Assembly: GCA_902826305.1 (NCBI GenBank)
Contig: CADEEH010000030.1
Location: 1 to 42,573, forward strand
Length of the DNA stretch: 42,573 nucleotides
DNA from: an uncultured Burkholderiales bacterium
GTDB lineage: Bacteria; Pseudomonadota; Gammaproteobacteria; Burkholderiales; Burkholderiaceae_E
Direction: 5' to 3'
The notes under the pieces are model-generated. The model saw only the letters and a program-made list of their open reading frames with translations, searched no databases and was not told the DNA's origin. Positions 9,364-16,607 of the stretch are shown one piece after another (within the stretch, counting starts at the first letter, position 1; each line of letters starts with the position of its first letter). The position numbers and the translations under genes were made by a program.

Positions 9364-9846
9364 ATGCCCACGGCCAGCAAACGCAAACAGACCACCGCGA
9401 CCAAGGCGCCGATGGCGCTCCAGGTCCTGATGGATGACCACAAGGAAGTGACGAAGCTGTTCAAGCAGTTCGACAAGGCGACCGACCTGCAGGAACGGGC
9501 CGGTGTCGTGCGGATGATCTGCCAGGCGCTGTCGCTGCACGCCGCCATCGAGGAGGAGATCTTCTACCCCGAGGTTCGCGCCGCGCTTCGGGACGACGAC
9601 CGGGACCTGCTCGACGAAGCCGAGGTGGAGCACCAGAGCATCCGGTCGCTGGTCGAGCAGCTCGAAGGCGCCGATCCCGAGGACGAGTTGTACGAAGCCC
9701 GTGTCGTCGTGCTCAAGGAATACGTCCGGCACCACGTGGACGAAGAGGAAGGGGAACTGTTCCCGAAGGTCAAGCGCCTCGACCTCGACCTGGCCGAGAT
9801 GGGCGAGCGCCTGCTGGCCGCCAAGGGCGAGGTCACCGAGTCCTGA
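9364..9846 (+). CDS. Hemerythrin HHE domain protein
   Basis: A 160-residue soluble protein with a Lys/Thr-rich N-terminus (SKRKQTTATK) and a four-helix hemerythrin-like domain. The iron-ligand histidines and acids are visible in 'DDHKEV', 'LHAAIEEEIFYPE', 'VEHQSIR' and 'RHHVDEEEGELFP', matching the HHE pattern. Members bind a di-iron centre and sense or buffer oxygen, nitric oxide or iron; which applies here is not known. Two ATGs are adjacent (9361 and 9364). The GAGGAG ribosome site at 9353-9358 is five bases from 9364 but only two from 9361, so 9364 is preferred. It lies 82 bases after the lipoprotein and could share its transcript. Confidence 0.9.
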   Translation: MPTASKRKQTTATKAPMALQVLMDDHKEVTKLFKQFDKATDLQERAGVVRMICQALSLHAAIEEEIFYPEVRAALRDDDRDLLDEAEVEHQSIRSLVEQLEGADPEDELYEARVVVLKEYVRHHVDEEEGELFPKVKRLDLDLAEMGERLLAAKGEVTES

Positions 9847-9876
9847 GGCGACGGCGGTGGTGGTATCCGCAGTCCG

Positions 9877-11076
9877 TCAACGGCTGCGTGCCGAGTCCCT
9901 GTGCCGCATCAGCGGGGTGGCCGACAGGCCGTGCAGGATGATCGACAAACCCACCGCGGTCATGCTCGCCCGCGTGACCTCGGTGGCCACCGTCCCGTCG
10001 AGCGGATAACGCAACGCGACCGCGAGGTAATACAAGGAGCCGATGCCGCGGATCCCGAACCAGGCGATGTAGTGACGCGTGCCGGGTGAAGGCATCTGCA
10101 CACCGGCCAGTCCGAGCAGCACACTGGCGGGGCGCACCACGAGCAGCAGCAGCATGCCGAATGCAAGGCTGGTCGCATCCGGCGGCACCGCCACTAGCAA
10201 CGCCCCGACGATCAGCACCATCGCCACTTCGGCGAGCCGCTCGAGTTGTCCGGTGAACCGCAACACACCGGCGCCATGGGGAGGCTGACGACGCCTGAGC
10301 GCCAGCCCGACCCAGAACACCGCCAGGAACCCGTACAGGCCGAGCGCCTGCGCCGATCCGTACACCAGGGCGATGGCACCGACCACCAGGTATTCCTCGT
10401 AGATCACATCGTCGCCGGCGGGTCGCAGCGCGACCAGCAGTCGTTGCAGCAGCAGCGCCCAGCCGTGACCGAGCAGGATCGCTCCGGCAGCGGCCCAGGC
10501 CAGGTCGACCGCGATCCAGCGCCAGCCGAATTCGCCGATGTCGTGCAGCCCCGCCAGGCCGAGTGCCAGCATCACCAGCGGGAACGCGGTGCCGTCGTTC
10601 AGGCCGCCCTCGGCCGACAGCATCATCCGCAACCGATCACGGTCATCGTCGCCGCGCACCTGGACGTCCGAGGCGAGGACCGGGTCGGTCGGCGCGACGA
10701 TCGCGCCGAGCAGCAAGGCCGCCGGCCACGCCATGCCGAACAGCACGGTGGCCAGCAGTGCCGCGAGCCCGGTGCAGAGCACCATCGTCGAGGTGGCGAG
10801 CCGAACCACCGAGCGCCACACGCCACCCGGCAGCGACAGCGGCAGCTTGAGGCCGACGGCGAATAGGGAGATCAGCACCGTCACCTCGGCCAGCACCTCG
10901 ATCCATGCCCGGTCACGGACCGGATCGATCGACAGCAGCGGTGTACCCGCGGCCAACGCGGCGCCCGACGCGAGGTAGAGCAGCGCCGGGCTGACCGGCA
11001 TTCTCTCCAGCCATCGCGCGCCGAACGCCATCAGGATCAGCAGGGTGCCGACGACGATGAACCAGGCAACCAGCAT
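9877..11076 (-). CDS. CPA1-family cation:proton antiporter
   Basis: A 399-residue integral membrane protein with about 11-12 hydrophobic segments from residue 1 onward. The central motif 'LLLGAIVAPTDPVLASDVQ' followed by 'RLRMMLSAEGGLNDGTAFPLV' is the Na+/H+ exchanger signature; the TDP and ND acids lie in the ion site. Members exchange sodium or potassium for protons across the inner membrane in pH and salt homeostasis. It lacks the long cytoplasmic regulatory tail of some CPA1 proteins. The ATG at 11076 precedes the first helix directly; the ribosome site is weak. It is convergent with the hemerythrin gene. The exact ion cannot be told from sequence. Confidence 0.9.
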   Translation of the reverse strand: MLVAWFIVVGTLLILMAFGARWLERMPVSPALLYLASGAALAAGTPLLSIDPVRDRAWIEVLAEVTVLISLFAVGLKLPLSLPGGVWRSVVRLATSTMVLCTGLAALLATVLFGMAWPAALLLGAIVAPTDPVLASDVQVRGDDDRDRLRMMLSAEGGLNDGTAFPLVMLALGLAGLHDIGEFGWRWIAVDLAWAAAGAILLGHGWALLLQRLLVALRPAGDDVIYEEYLVVGAIALVYGSAQALGLYGFLAVFWVGLALRRRQPPHGAGVLRFTGQLERLAEVAMVLIVGALLVAVPPDATSLAFGMLLLLVVRPASVLLGLAGVQMPSPGTRHYIAWFGIRGIGSLYYLAVALRYPLDGTVATEVTRASMTAVGLSIILHGLSATPLMRHRDSARSR

Positions 11077-11151
11077 CAGCCGCGCTCGTCCATGGTCCGG
11101 GCAAATTCCTGCCGCTGCGAGCTGCCGGAGCGTCCCGCCGCCGCGTGTCCG

Positions 11152-11182
11152 GCGAAAAAAAAGAACCCTGCTTTCGCAGGGC
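11152..11182 (-). terminator. Rho-independent terminator
   Basis: Read on the minus strand, CCCTGC-GAAA-GCAGGG forms a six-base-pair stem (eight with flanking pairs) with a stable GAAA loop, followed by TTCTTTTTTTT. It lies about 100 bases beyond the stop of the duplicated-domain protein and should end its transcript before the antiporter gene. Confidence 0.85.
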
Positions 11183-11282
11183 TCTGAAAAAGCCGAACCC
11201 GGGAGGCCAACTAGGCTCGGCTACGCACTGCGCGGGGGAATGCGCAGGTTGGAAATCGTCGACCGTGAGCCGATCTCGCGCA

Positions 11283-12080
11283 TCACCGGCCCTTCAACGC
11301 CTTGTCGGTGGTATCGGCCTGCCACAGGTTCGTCGTCACATCGAGGTCCCTGGCGGTCTGGGTCCTGCGGTCGAGGCCGATCTGGACCTCGTAACTGTTG
11401 TCACCCTTGACCACCTCGTACTCGAGGTAGTCGGGCCGATCGGCATTGACGGCGGTCACGCGATAACCGGCCTTCTCGAGTTCCTGCCGGTAGAAGCCCT
11501 TAGGCTTGTCGACTCCGAGCAGCTTCTCGATGGCCTCCTTCTCGCCGGACCAGGCGCTCATCCGGTCCCGATCGCTGTAGCGCGCCGGATCTTTCGTCGT
11601 CCGCAACGGAAAGACCACCTTGGAGCCGGGACTGCGCATCGCCCGTTCGGTAGTGTCGGTGCGCCACATGTTGGGGCCGACGTCGACCGCCCTCGCCTTG
11701 CCCGACCCGCCGTCGAAAGCGATCTGAACCTCGAACGTGCTGTCGTTGCGGACGATCTCGTATTCCAGGTAGTCGGGCTGGTCGTAGTTGACCGCGGTGA
11801 TCGAGTAGCCGAGTTTCTCCAGCGCATTGCGGTAGCCCTCGCGCGACAGACCGGCGGGGATCGCCTGCTCCAGTTGTGCCTTCTCCCGGCTCCAGTCCGT
11901 CTCGCGCAACCGATCGCTTGGCAGCGGCAAGGTCGGCGACGACGTCGCGGCGGCGGACGAGGGTCGAGGCTCGTCGGCCGCCCTGCCCTGCACGCCGTGC
12001 AGCAGCGCAGCGGCCAGCACCACCGTGGCCACTACCCATCGCATGGGTCGGGCGGACATTGCGCGCACCTTCGCATCCAT
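11283..12080 (-). CDS. Secreted protein with a tandem-duplicated unknown domain
   Basis: A 265-residue protein with an N-terminal signal peptide (hydrophobic residues about 14-28). It is otherwise built from two copies of an approximately 83-residue unit, at residues 67-149 and 181-264. The copies share 'LEKxGYxxTAVNxDxPDYLEYExV', 'xxEVQIxxD' and 'W(R/Q)(A/T)DTTxxA(M/L)(R/K)'. The strand pattern resembles PepSY-like folds, but the family is not recognised. The ATG at 12080 follows GGGAG with eight bases of spacing. A strong sigma-54-type promoter on the same strand lies 67 bases upstream, divergent from that of the outer-membrane protein. A periplasmic location is inferred; the function is unknown. 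Confidence 0.8.
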   Translation of the reverse strand: MDAKVRAMSARPMRWVVATVVLAAALLHGVQGRAADEPRPSSAAATSSPTLPLPSDRLRETDWSREKAQLEQAIPAGLSREGYRNALEKLGYSITAVNYDQPDYLEYEIVRNDSTFEVQIAFDGGSGKARAVDVGPNMWRTDTTERAMRSPGSKVVFPLRTTKDPARYSDRDRMSAWSGEKEAIEKLLGVDKPKGFYRQELEKAGYRVTAVNADRPDYLEYEVVKGDNSYEVQIGLDRRTQTARDLDVTTNLWQADTTDKALKGR

Positions 12081-12146
12081 CGTGTCGGCTCCCGGGGAAA
12101 CAACCGCCGGCTTTCGGGCCGGCTCGACGATTCACCCGCGTGTCGA

Positions 12147-12162
12147 CGCAAGCGCCGTGCCT
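12147..12162 (-). promoter_or_regulatory. Candidate sigma-54 promoter of duplicated-domain protein
   Basis: Minus-strand AGGCACG-GCGC-TTGCG matches TGGCACG-N4-TTGC at every position but the first. The predicted transcript start near 12136 gives a leader of about 56 bases to the ATG at 12080. Confidence 0.72.
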
Positions 12163-12199
12163 GGCGACAGGTGTCGGCCACGGAACGAGCGGAGTCAAC

Positions 12200-12215
12200 G
12201 GGCACCACCGTTGCG
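12200..12215 (+). promoter_or_regulatory. Candidate sigma-54 promoter of outer-membrane protein
   Basis: GGGCACC-ACCG-TTGCG keeps the invariant GG and GC, GGCAC and TTGC with exact spacing. The predicted start near 12226 gives a leader of about 75 bases. It is divergent from, and 37 bases away from, the minus-strand sigma-54 site at 12147-12162. Confidence 0.65.
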
Positions 12216-12300
12216 TTGAGGTTCGCGCTGGCCTCGGCCGACCGATGCAGGTCCCGACTCGCCGTTGCCGCCTCGCTAACTCATCCTCAAGGAGATCGAA

Positions 12301-12894
12301 ATGTCTGGAATGATCAAGGCCGCGGGTCTGACGACCGCCGCGATGGTCGCGATGCTCGTCGCGCAGCAGGCCAGCGCTCAGGCGGCCCCCCGGTACGACC
12401 AGCCGACGGGCATCGGCTACATCGGCGGCAGCCTGGGAACCACCCGCGTCGACCGCGACTGTGTGCCGGGATTCTCGTGTGACGACAGCAACGTCGGCGG
12501 CAAGCTCTTCCTCGGCAATCGATTCGGCCGCTATTTCGGAGCCGAGCTCACGTATCTTCGTCCGGGCGACGTCGAGCGCGCGGGCGGCAAGCAGGAGTCG
12601 GAAGGTGTCGCCCTGAGCCTGCTCGGTTTCCTTCCTTTCGACAACAATCGATTCGAGGTCTTCGGGCGGGTCGGCACGACCTACGGCTGGACGAAGACGA
12701 GTACGGCCCCGGGCTTCGCCAGCGGCAAGGAACGCGGCTTCGAACCACACTACGGCGTCGGCGCCGCGTACAACTTCACGCCGAACCTGAGTGCGCGAAT
12801 CGAGTGGGAACGCCATCGCTTCGAATACGTGAACGGAGACGACGACGTGAACCTGATCTCGCTGGGTGTCGCCTGGCGTTTCAATCCGTACTAG
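12301..12894 (+). CDS. Outer-membrane beta-barrel protein
   Basis: A 197-residue protein with a signal peptide ending in 'QQASAQA' near residue 28. It is followed by a small barrel of alternating polar and aromatic strands: 'GIGYIGGSLGTTRV', 'RFEVFGRVGTTYGWTK', 'HYGVGAAYNFTPNLSARIEWERHRF' and a C-terminal strand 'NLISLGVAWRFNPY' ending near an aromatic residue, as in OmpA-like or OmpW-like eight-stranded barrels. It has no peptidoglycan-binding OmpA C-domain. A strong ribosome site (AAGGAG, six bases before the ATG) sets the start. One 'DRDCVPGFSCDD' loop holds a cysteine pair, possibly a disulfide. It is placed behind a sigma-54-type promoter; the role (structural or pore) is unknown. Confidence 0.87.
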   Translation: MSGMIKAAGLTTAAMVAMLVAQQASAQAAPRYDQPTGIGYIGGSLGTTRVDRDCVPGFSCDDSNVGGKLFLGNRFGRYFGAELTYLRPGDVERAGGKQESEGVALSLLGFLPFDNNRFEVFGRVGTTYGWTKTSTAPGFASGKERGFEPHYGVGAAYNFTPNLSARIEWERHRFEYVNGDDDVNLISLGVAWRFNPY

Positions 12895-12904
12895 GCGGGA
12901 AGGA

Positions 12905-12929
12905 TCCGGGCGGAGACGTTTCGCCCGGA
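12905..12929 (+). terminator. Hairpin terminator after outer-membrane protein
   Basis: TCCGGGCG and CGCCCGGA form a perfect eight-base-pair stem with a nine-base loop, 10 bases after the stop codon and followed by AAATT. There is no U-run, so termination is probable rather than certain. Confidence 0.55.
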
Positions 12930-13023
12930 AATTCGTACAAGCGTCCCTTCATCGCGCCCGCCCGTCGGCGCGCGATGAGGCACAACACGCGTCGGAACAT
13001 GCACTTCCGCGCGGGACCGCACG

Positions 13024-13039
13024 TGGCATGCAACTTGCA
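13024..13039 (+). promoter_or_regulatory. Candidate sigma-54 promoter of rpoN (autoregulation)
   Basis: TGGCATG-CAAC-TTGCA differs from the consensus TGGCACG-N4-TTGCA at one position only (C to T). The predicted start near 13050 gives a leader of about 73 bases to the rpoN ATG at 13123. This implies that sigma-54 can transcribe its own gene here. Confidence 0.75.
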
Positions 13040-13122
13040 GACTGATCCGCTTCGGCGAGCGGCCTTCGATGTCAGGCGACTCGCCCCATGCTGCACCGGC
13101 ACGCGGAAAGGGAAGTTGCACG

Positions 13123-14604
13123 ATGAGTGGCTCGCTTCGCCTCGAGACCTCCACCCAGCTCAGCATGACGCCGCAGTTGCAGCAGTCGATCCGACTGTTG
13201 CAACTGTCCGCGACCGAGTTCGAACAGGAAATCGCGGCGGCGATGGCGAACAATCCGTTCCTCGAGAACGCCGACGAGGAGACGTCGAACGGTTCGCCGG
13301 GGTCGACCACGGGTGATCGCGAGCAGGACCTGGCTGCGGGCGACGGTGCTCCGACCGGTCCGGTCGAACAGGTCGGTGACGGGAACGACACCGCCGATGA
13401 CGGCGCGTCGGGTGGTGACACCGATGATGTGACCTCGGCCGCCGACAGCTGGCCCAATGGCTCGCAGCAGGCTCGCGACGGTGAACGGGCGGACGCGGCG
13501 GCGCTGTCGGCCTCGTCGGAGACGCTTGGTGAACACCTGCTGCAGCAGATCGGCAGTTGCCGGCTCGCCGCCGTCGAGCGCCTGGCCGTCGAGGTGATCG
13601 TCGAATCACTCGACGACGACGGCTATCTGCGGCAATCGTTCGACGACGTGCTGCGGATCGTGCCGTCACACGGGGGGCTGACGCTGCAGGACCTCCAGTT
13701 CGCGCATCGATTCGTGCAAAGCCTCGATCCGGCCGGTGTCGGCGCACGGTCCGTCTCCGAGTGTCTGCGGCTGCAGCTCGACCGCGTCGCAGCCGAGGCC
13801 GAGGTGCGCGGTCTGGCGCGCCGGATCGTGACCGATCATCTGAGGTTGCTGGCCGCTCACGACTGGCCGCGGCTGGCCAAGGCAGCCGACTGCGACCAGG
13901 ACGCGCTGCGGGCGGCCTACGCGCTGATCCAGCGGCTCGACCCTCGTCCGGGGTACCGGTTCTCGGCACCGGACACACGTTACGTCGTGGCCGAGGTGAT
14001 GGTGCGACGTGTCGGCAATCGCTGGCGCGCGGCGATCAACCCGCAAGTGCTGCCGCGCCTGCACATCAACGAGATGTATGCCCAAGTGCTTCGCGATCAG
14101 CGCCGGGGATCCCATCCTCAACTCGGACAGCAGTTGCAGGAAGCACGCTGGCTGCTGCGCAACATCAACCATCGGTTCCGCACGATCCTGCGGGTCGCCG
14201 AGGCCATCGTCGAGCAGCAGCAGAGTTATTTCGTCCACGGTGAACTCGGGATGCGGCCGCTGCTGTTGCGGGACATCGCCCAGGCGGTGGATCTGCACGA
14301 GTCGACGGTGTCGCGGGTGACCAGCAACAAGTACATGGCGACCCCGCGCGGCGTGATCGAACTGAAGCGCTTCTTTGGCAGCCACACCGAAAGCGAATCC
14401 GGCTATGTGCACAGCCCGACCGCGATCCGCGCGCTGATCCGCACGATCATCGATCGCGAGCCCACGGAGGCACCGCTGTCCGACATCAAGGTGACCCGGA
14501 TCCTCGGCGCCCGTGGCGTGAAGGTCGCGCGGCGGACGGTGACCAAATATCGGGATGCGATGCGGATTCCGCCGGTCGAGGTGCGGCGGATGAATGGAAG
14601 CTGA
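13123..14604 (+). CDS. rpoN: RNA polymerase sigma-54 factor
   Basis: A 493-residue sigma-54. Region I is glutamine- and leucine-rich ('TSTQLSMTPQLQQSIRLLQLSATEFEQEI', with 'NNPFLE'). An acidic, low-complexity region II spans roughly residues 50-120. The core-binding and HTH regions follow ('DIAQAVDLHESTVSRVTSNKYMATPRGVIELKRFF'), and the C-terminal RpoN box is present as 'ARRTVTKYRD'. It lets RNA polymerase recognise -24/-12 promoters and needs an AAA+ activator. The ATG at 13123 starts at the usual 'SLRLETSTQLSMT' N-terminus; the upstream in-frame ATG at 13069 adds an atypical tail. The neighbours are not the usual lptB/hpf/ptsN genes, so this may be a second rpoN copy. It is convergent with an NtrC-type activator and preceded by its own sigma-54-type promoter. 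Confidence 0.95.
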   Translation: MSGSLRLETSTQLSMTPQLQQSIRLLQLSATEFEQEIAAAMANNPFLENADEETSNGSPGSTTGDREQDLAAGDGAPTGPVEQVGDGNDTADDGASGGDTDDVTSAADSWPNGSQQARDGERADAAALSASSETLGEHLLQQIGSCRLAAVERLAVEVIVESLDDDGYLRQSFDDVLRIVPSHGGLTLQDLQFAHRFVQSLDPAGVGARSVSECLRLQLDRVAAEAEVRGLARRIVTDHLRLLAAHDWPRLAKAADCDQDALRAAYALIQRLDPRPGYRFSAPDTRYVVAEVMVRRVGNRWRAAINPQVLPRLHINEMYAQVLRDQRRGSHPQLGQQLQEARWLLRNINHRFRTILRVAEAIVEQQQSYFVHGELGMRPLLLRDIAQAVDLHESTVSRVTSNKYMATPRGVIELKRFFGSHTESESGYVHSPTAIRALIRTIIDREPTEAPLSDIKVTRILGARGVKVARRTVTKYRDAMRIPPVEVRRMNGS

Positions 14605-14638
14605 GTGGTCGCCCCGACACCTGCGCCGGGGCGACCAC
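14605..14638. terminator. Bidirectional hairpin between rpoN and the activator gene
   Basis: GTGGTCGCCCCG (14605-14616) and CGGGGCGACCAC (14627-14638) form a perfect 12-base-pair stem with a 10-base loop. It starts at the base after the rpoN stop and ends six bases before the convergent stop codon. It has no U-run but is positioned as a shared terminator. Confidence 0.7.
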
Positions 14639-14644
14639 GCAACG

Positions 14645-16069
14645 TCAGGCGGTGCCGGTCGCCGAGCGCAGCGATTCCACGCGGATCTCGTCCAGCCGGG
14701 CCGCGCCGTATTCGCGCAGCCGGTTGTACAGCGTCTTCAGGCTGATGCCGAGCATCTCCGCCGCCTGGCGCTTGTCGCCGTCGACGCGCTCGAGGGTCGC
14801 CAGGATCAGCGAACGTTCCACTTCGGCGATCGACGTGCCGACCGACACCGTCATGGCACCATCGGCTGCGCCACCGGGTTGCACCGTGGCGGGCCGGGCG
14901 GGCTCGTCGTCGAAACGCAGCGTCTCGGCGCCGATCTCGTCGCTCTCGGCCATGATGTAGGCACGCTGCAGCACGTTGCGCAGCTCGCGGACGTTGCCTG
15001 GCCACGCGTGAGCGTTCAGACGGGCGATCGCTCCCGGCGTCAGCGTCCTCGACGTCTGTCCCTCGCGGTTCAGCTCGTCCAGGAAATGGGTGCACAGCGG
15101 CTCGACGTCGTCCGGTCGCTCCCGCAGCGTCGGCGTCGCCAGCGGAAACACGCTCAGCCGATAGTAGAGATCCTCGCGCAGCCGGCCACACTCCACCGCC
15201 TCGCGGGGCACACGGTTGGTCGCCGCGACGATGCGCACGTCGGACGCCAGCGGTTCGTCCGAGCCGACTCGCATGAACGTGCCGGTCTCGAGGACCCGCA
15301 GCAGCTTGACCTGCAACTCCGCGGGCATTTCGGTGATCTCATCCAGGAACAGCGTTCCGCCGTGGGATCGTTCGAAGTACCCCTTGTGCTGCCGGGTGGC
15401 GCCGGTGAAGCTGCCCTTCTCGTGGCCGAACATCTCGCTTTCGATCAGCTGCGCGGAGATCGCGCCGCAGTTGACGGCGAGAAACGGCTGGCCGGCACGT
15501 CGGCTCATGTCGTGGATCGTCTGCGCCACCAGCTCCTTGCCGGTGCCGCTTTCGCCGACGATCAGCACGGTCGCCGACGTCGGTGCGACACGCCGGATCT
15601 GCTCGAAGACGCGCTGCATGGGTGCGGAGCGGCCCCACAGCCGCCCGTAGCGGTTCTTGCCTTGTCCCGCGTCCTTCAGGCTGATCACGTCAGCACACGT
15701 GTCATGGTGGGCGAGTGGTGTGCGACCGATCCGCGACAGCGCATGGCGGACCATCTGCACGTCGATCGGCTTGAGCAGGTGCTCCGCTGCGGCGACGGTG
15801 CCGACTGGAGACTCGATCGAAAACGGGGCGTTCATCAGGATGATCTCCGGGCTGCTGTTGTCATCGTTGACATCGACCAGCTCCTCACCCGTACTGTCTT
15901 CGGACAGTGCCGGGTCGAGCAGGACGACATCGGGGCGTCGGAACACGAGCTGCTGGCGTGCTTCCTCCAGCGACGAAGCGATCGCGGTGCTGCAACCCTC
16001 GAACCGCGCCAGCGTGGCGAGATGGTCGGCGCAGGCGGCGTCCGTTTCGACGATCAAGACATGAGGCAT
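14645..16069 (-). CDS. Sigma-54-dependent response regulator (NtrC family)
   Basis: A 474-residue protein. The N-terminal receiver (residues 1-115) keeps the phosphorylatable aspartate region 'VVLLDPAL' and the lysine of 'LLKPID', but its acidic pocket reads 'VETD' instead of the common D-D pair. The AAA+ domain has Walker A 'GESGTGKE', a sigma-54 contact loop 'GSFTGA' (a variant of GAFTGA), Walker B 'GTLFLDE' and arginine-finger region 'FREDLYYRL'-like 'LREDLYYRL'. The C-terminus is a Fis-type HTH ('KRQAAEMLGISLKTLYNRLREYG'). It would activate -24/-12 promoters. The ATG at 16069 fits the receiver start; an upstream extension is open but not conserved. It is convergent with rpoN, and the cognate kinase is not adjacent. 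Confidence 0.93.
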   Translation of the reverse strand: MPHVLIVETDAACADHLATLARFEGCSTAIASSLEEARQQLVFRRPDVVLLDPALSEDSTGEELVDVNDDNSSPEIILMNAPFSIESPVGTVAAAEHLLKPIDVQMVRHALSRIGRTPLAHHDTCADVISLKDAGQGKNRYGRLWGRSAPMQRVFEQIRRVAPTSATVLIVGESGTGKELVAQTIHDMSRRAGQPFLAVNCGAISAQLIESEMFGHEKGSFTGATRQHKGYFERSHGGTLFLDEITEMPAELQVKLLRVLETGTFMRVGSDEPLASDVRIVAATNRVPREAVECGRLREDLYYRLSVFPLATPTLRERPDDVEPLCTHFLDELNREGQTSRTLTPGAIARLNAHAWPGNVRELRNVLQRAYIMAESDEIGAETLRFDDEPARPATVQPGGAADGAMTVSVGTSIAEVERSLILATLERVDGDKRQAAEMLGISLKTLYNRLREYGAARLDEIRVESLRSATGTA

Positions 16070-16139
16070 GGTGTTTCCGTCGAACGGGGAAACCGCCAGC
16101 CGCCAGTGGCAGCCGCGGCTCCCCCGATTCGAATGGCGA

Positions 16140-16556
16140 TCAGTTGGCGACGACGATCCGGTTGTCGACCCCGTTGACGCCCTGCACCGCACGGGCGATC
16201 AGCGTCGCCTTCTCGCGCGAGTTGCTGTCCGGTGCGGACCCGCTCAACGCCACGTTGCCGTTGGCCGTGTCGACATCGATTGCGATGGCACTCAAGGTCG
16301 GATCCTTGGCGAGCGCGGACTTCACGCTGGCGGTGATCGACGCATCGTCGATGGCACGACCGGCCTTGGCTGCCGTATCACCGAGCTTGCGCTCCGCGCT
16401 GGCGGCCGGTGCTTCACTTCGGGTCGTAGCGGATGGTGCGTCGCTGCGGGCCACCGGGGGCTGATCCTCGGCGCGCTGTTCACATCCGACCATGACCAGG
16501 GTCACGGTCGCAAGCGCCGCGACCAGGCCGGTTCCACGTTTCATCTGATGTTGCAT
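16140..16556 (-). CDS. BON-domain lipoprotein
   Basis: A 138-residue protein with a lipoprotein signal peptide (lipobox 'VMVGC', cysteine near residue 25), a Ser/Ala/Pro-rich linker and one BON domain from about residue 68 ('DDASITASVKSALAKDPTLSAIAIDVDTANGNVALSGSAPDSNSREKATLIARAVQGVNGVDNRIVV'). BON domains bind phospholipid membranes, as in OsmY, and are linked to osmotic and envelope stress. AAGGAG lies six bases before the ATG. It is the last gene of a minus-strand set with DUF883, holin-like and hypothetical membrane genes, and lies 70 bases upstream of the NtrC-type activator on the same strand, so read-through into the activator is possible. Confidence 0.9.
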   Translation of the reverse strand: MQHQMKRGTGLVAALATVTLVMVGCEQRAEDQPPVARSDAPSATTRSEAPAASAERKLGDTAAKAGRAIDDASITASVKSALAKDPTLSAIAIDVDTANGNVALSGSAPDSNSREKATLIARAVQGVNGVDNRIVVAN

Positions 16557-16607
16557 GACTGCTCCTTTCGAGGTTGCAATGGATTCGGGTAGTGTCTCCA
16601 GCCGGCT

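Noticed and set aside
8187..9548. Upstream extension of the metallopeptidase frame on the minus strand
   Set aside because: It covers the regulatory region and the lipoprotein gene in antisense. The zinc-ribbon start at 8186 explains the protein fully.
11183..11282. tRNA-like or small-RNA gene after the terminator
   Set aside because: No cloverleaf, T-arm consensus or promoter could be built; it contains only a six-base-pair CTGCGC/GCGCAG hairpin.
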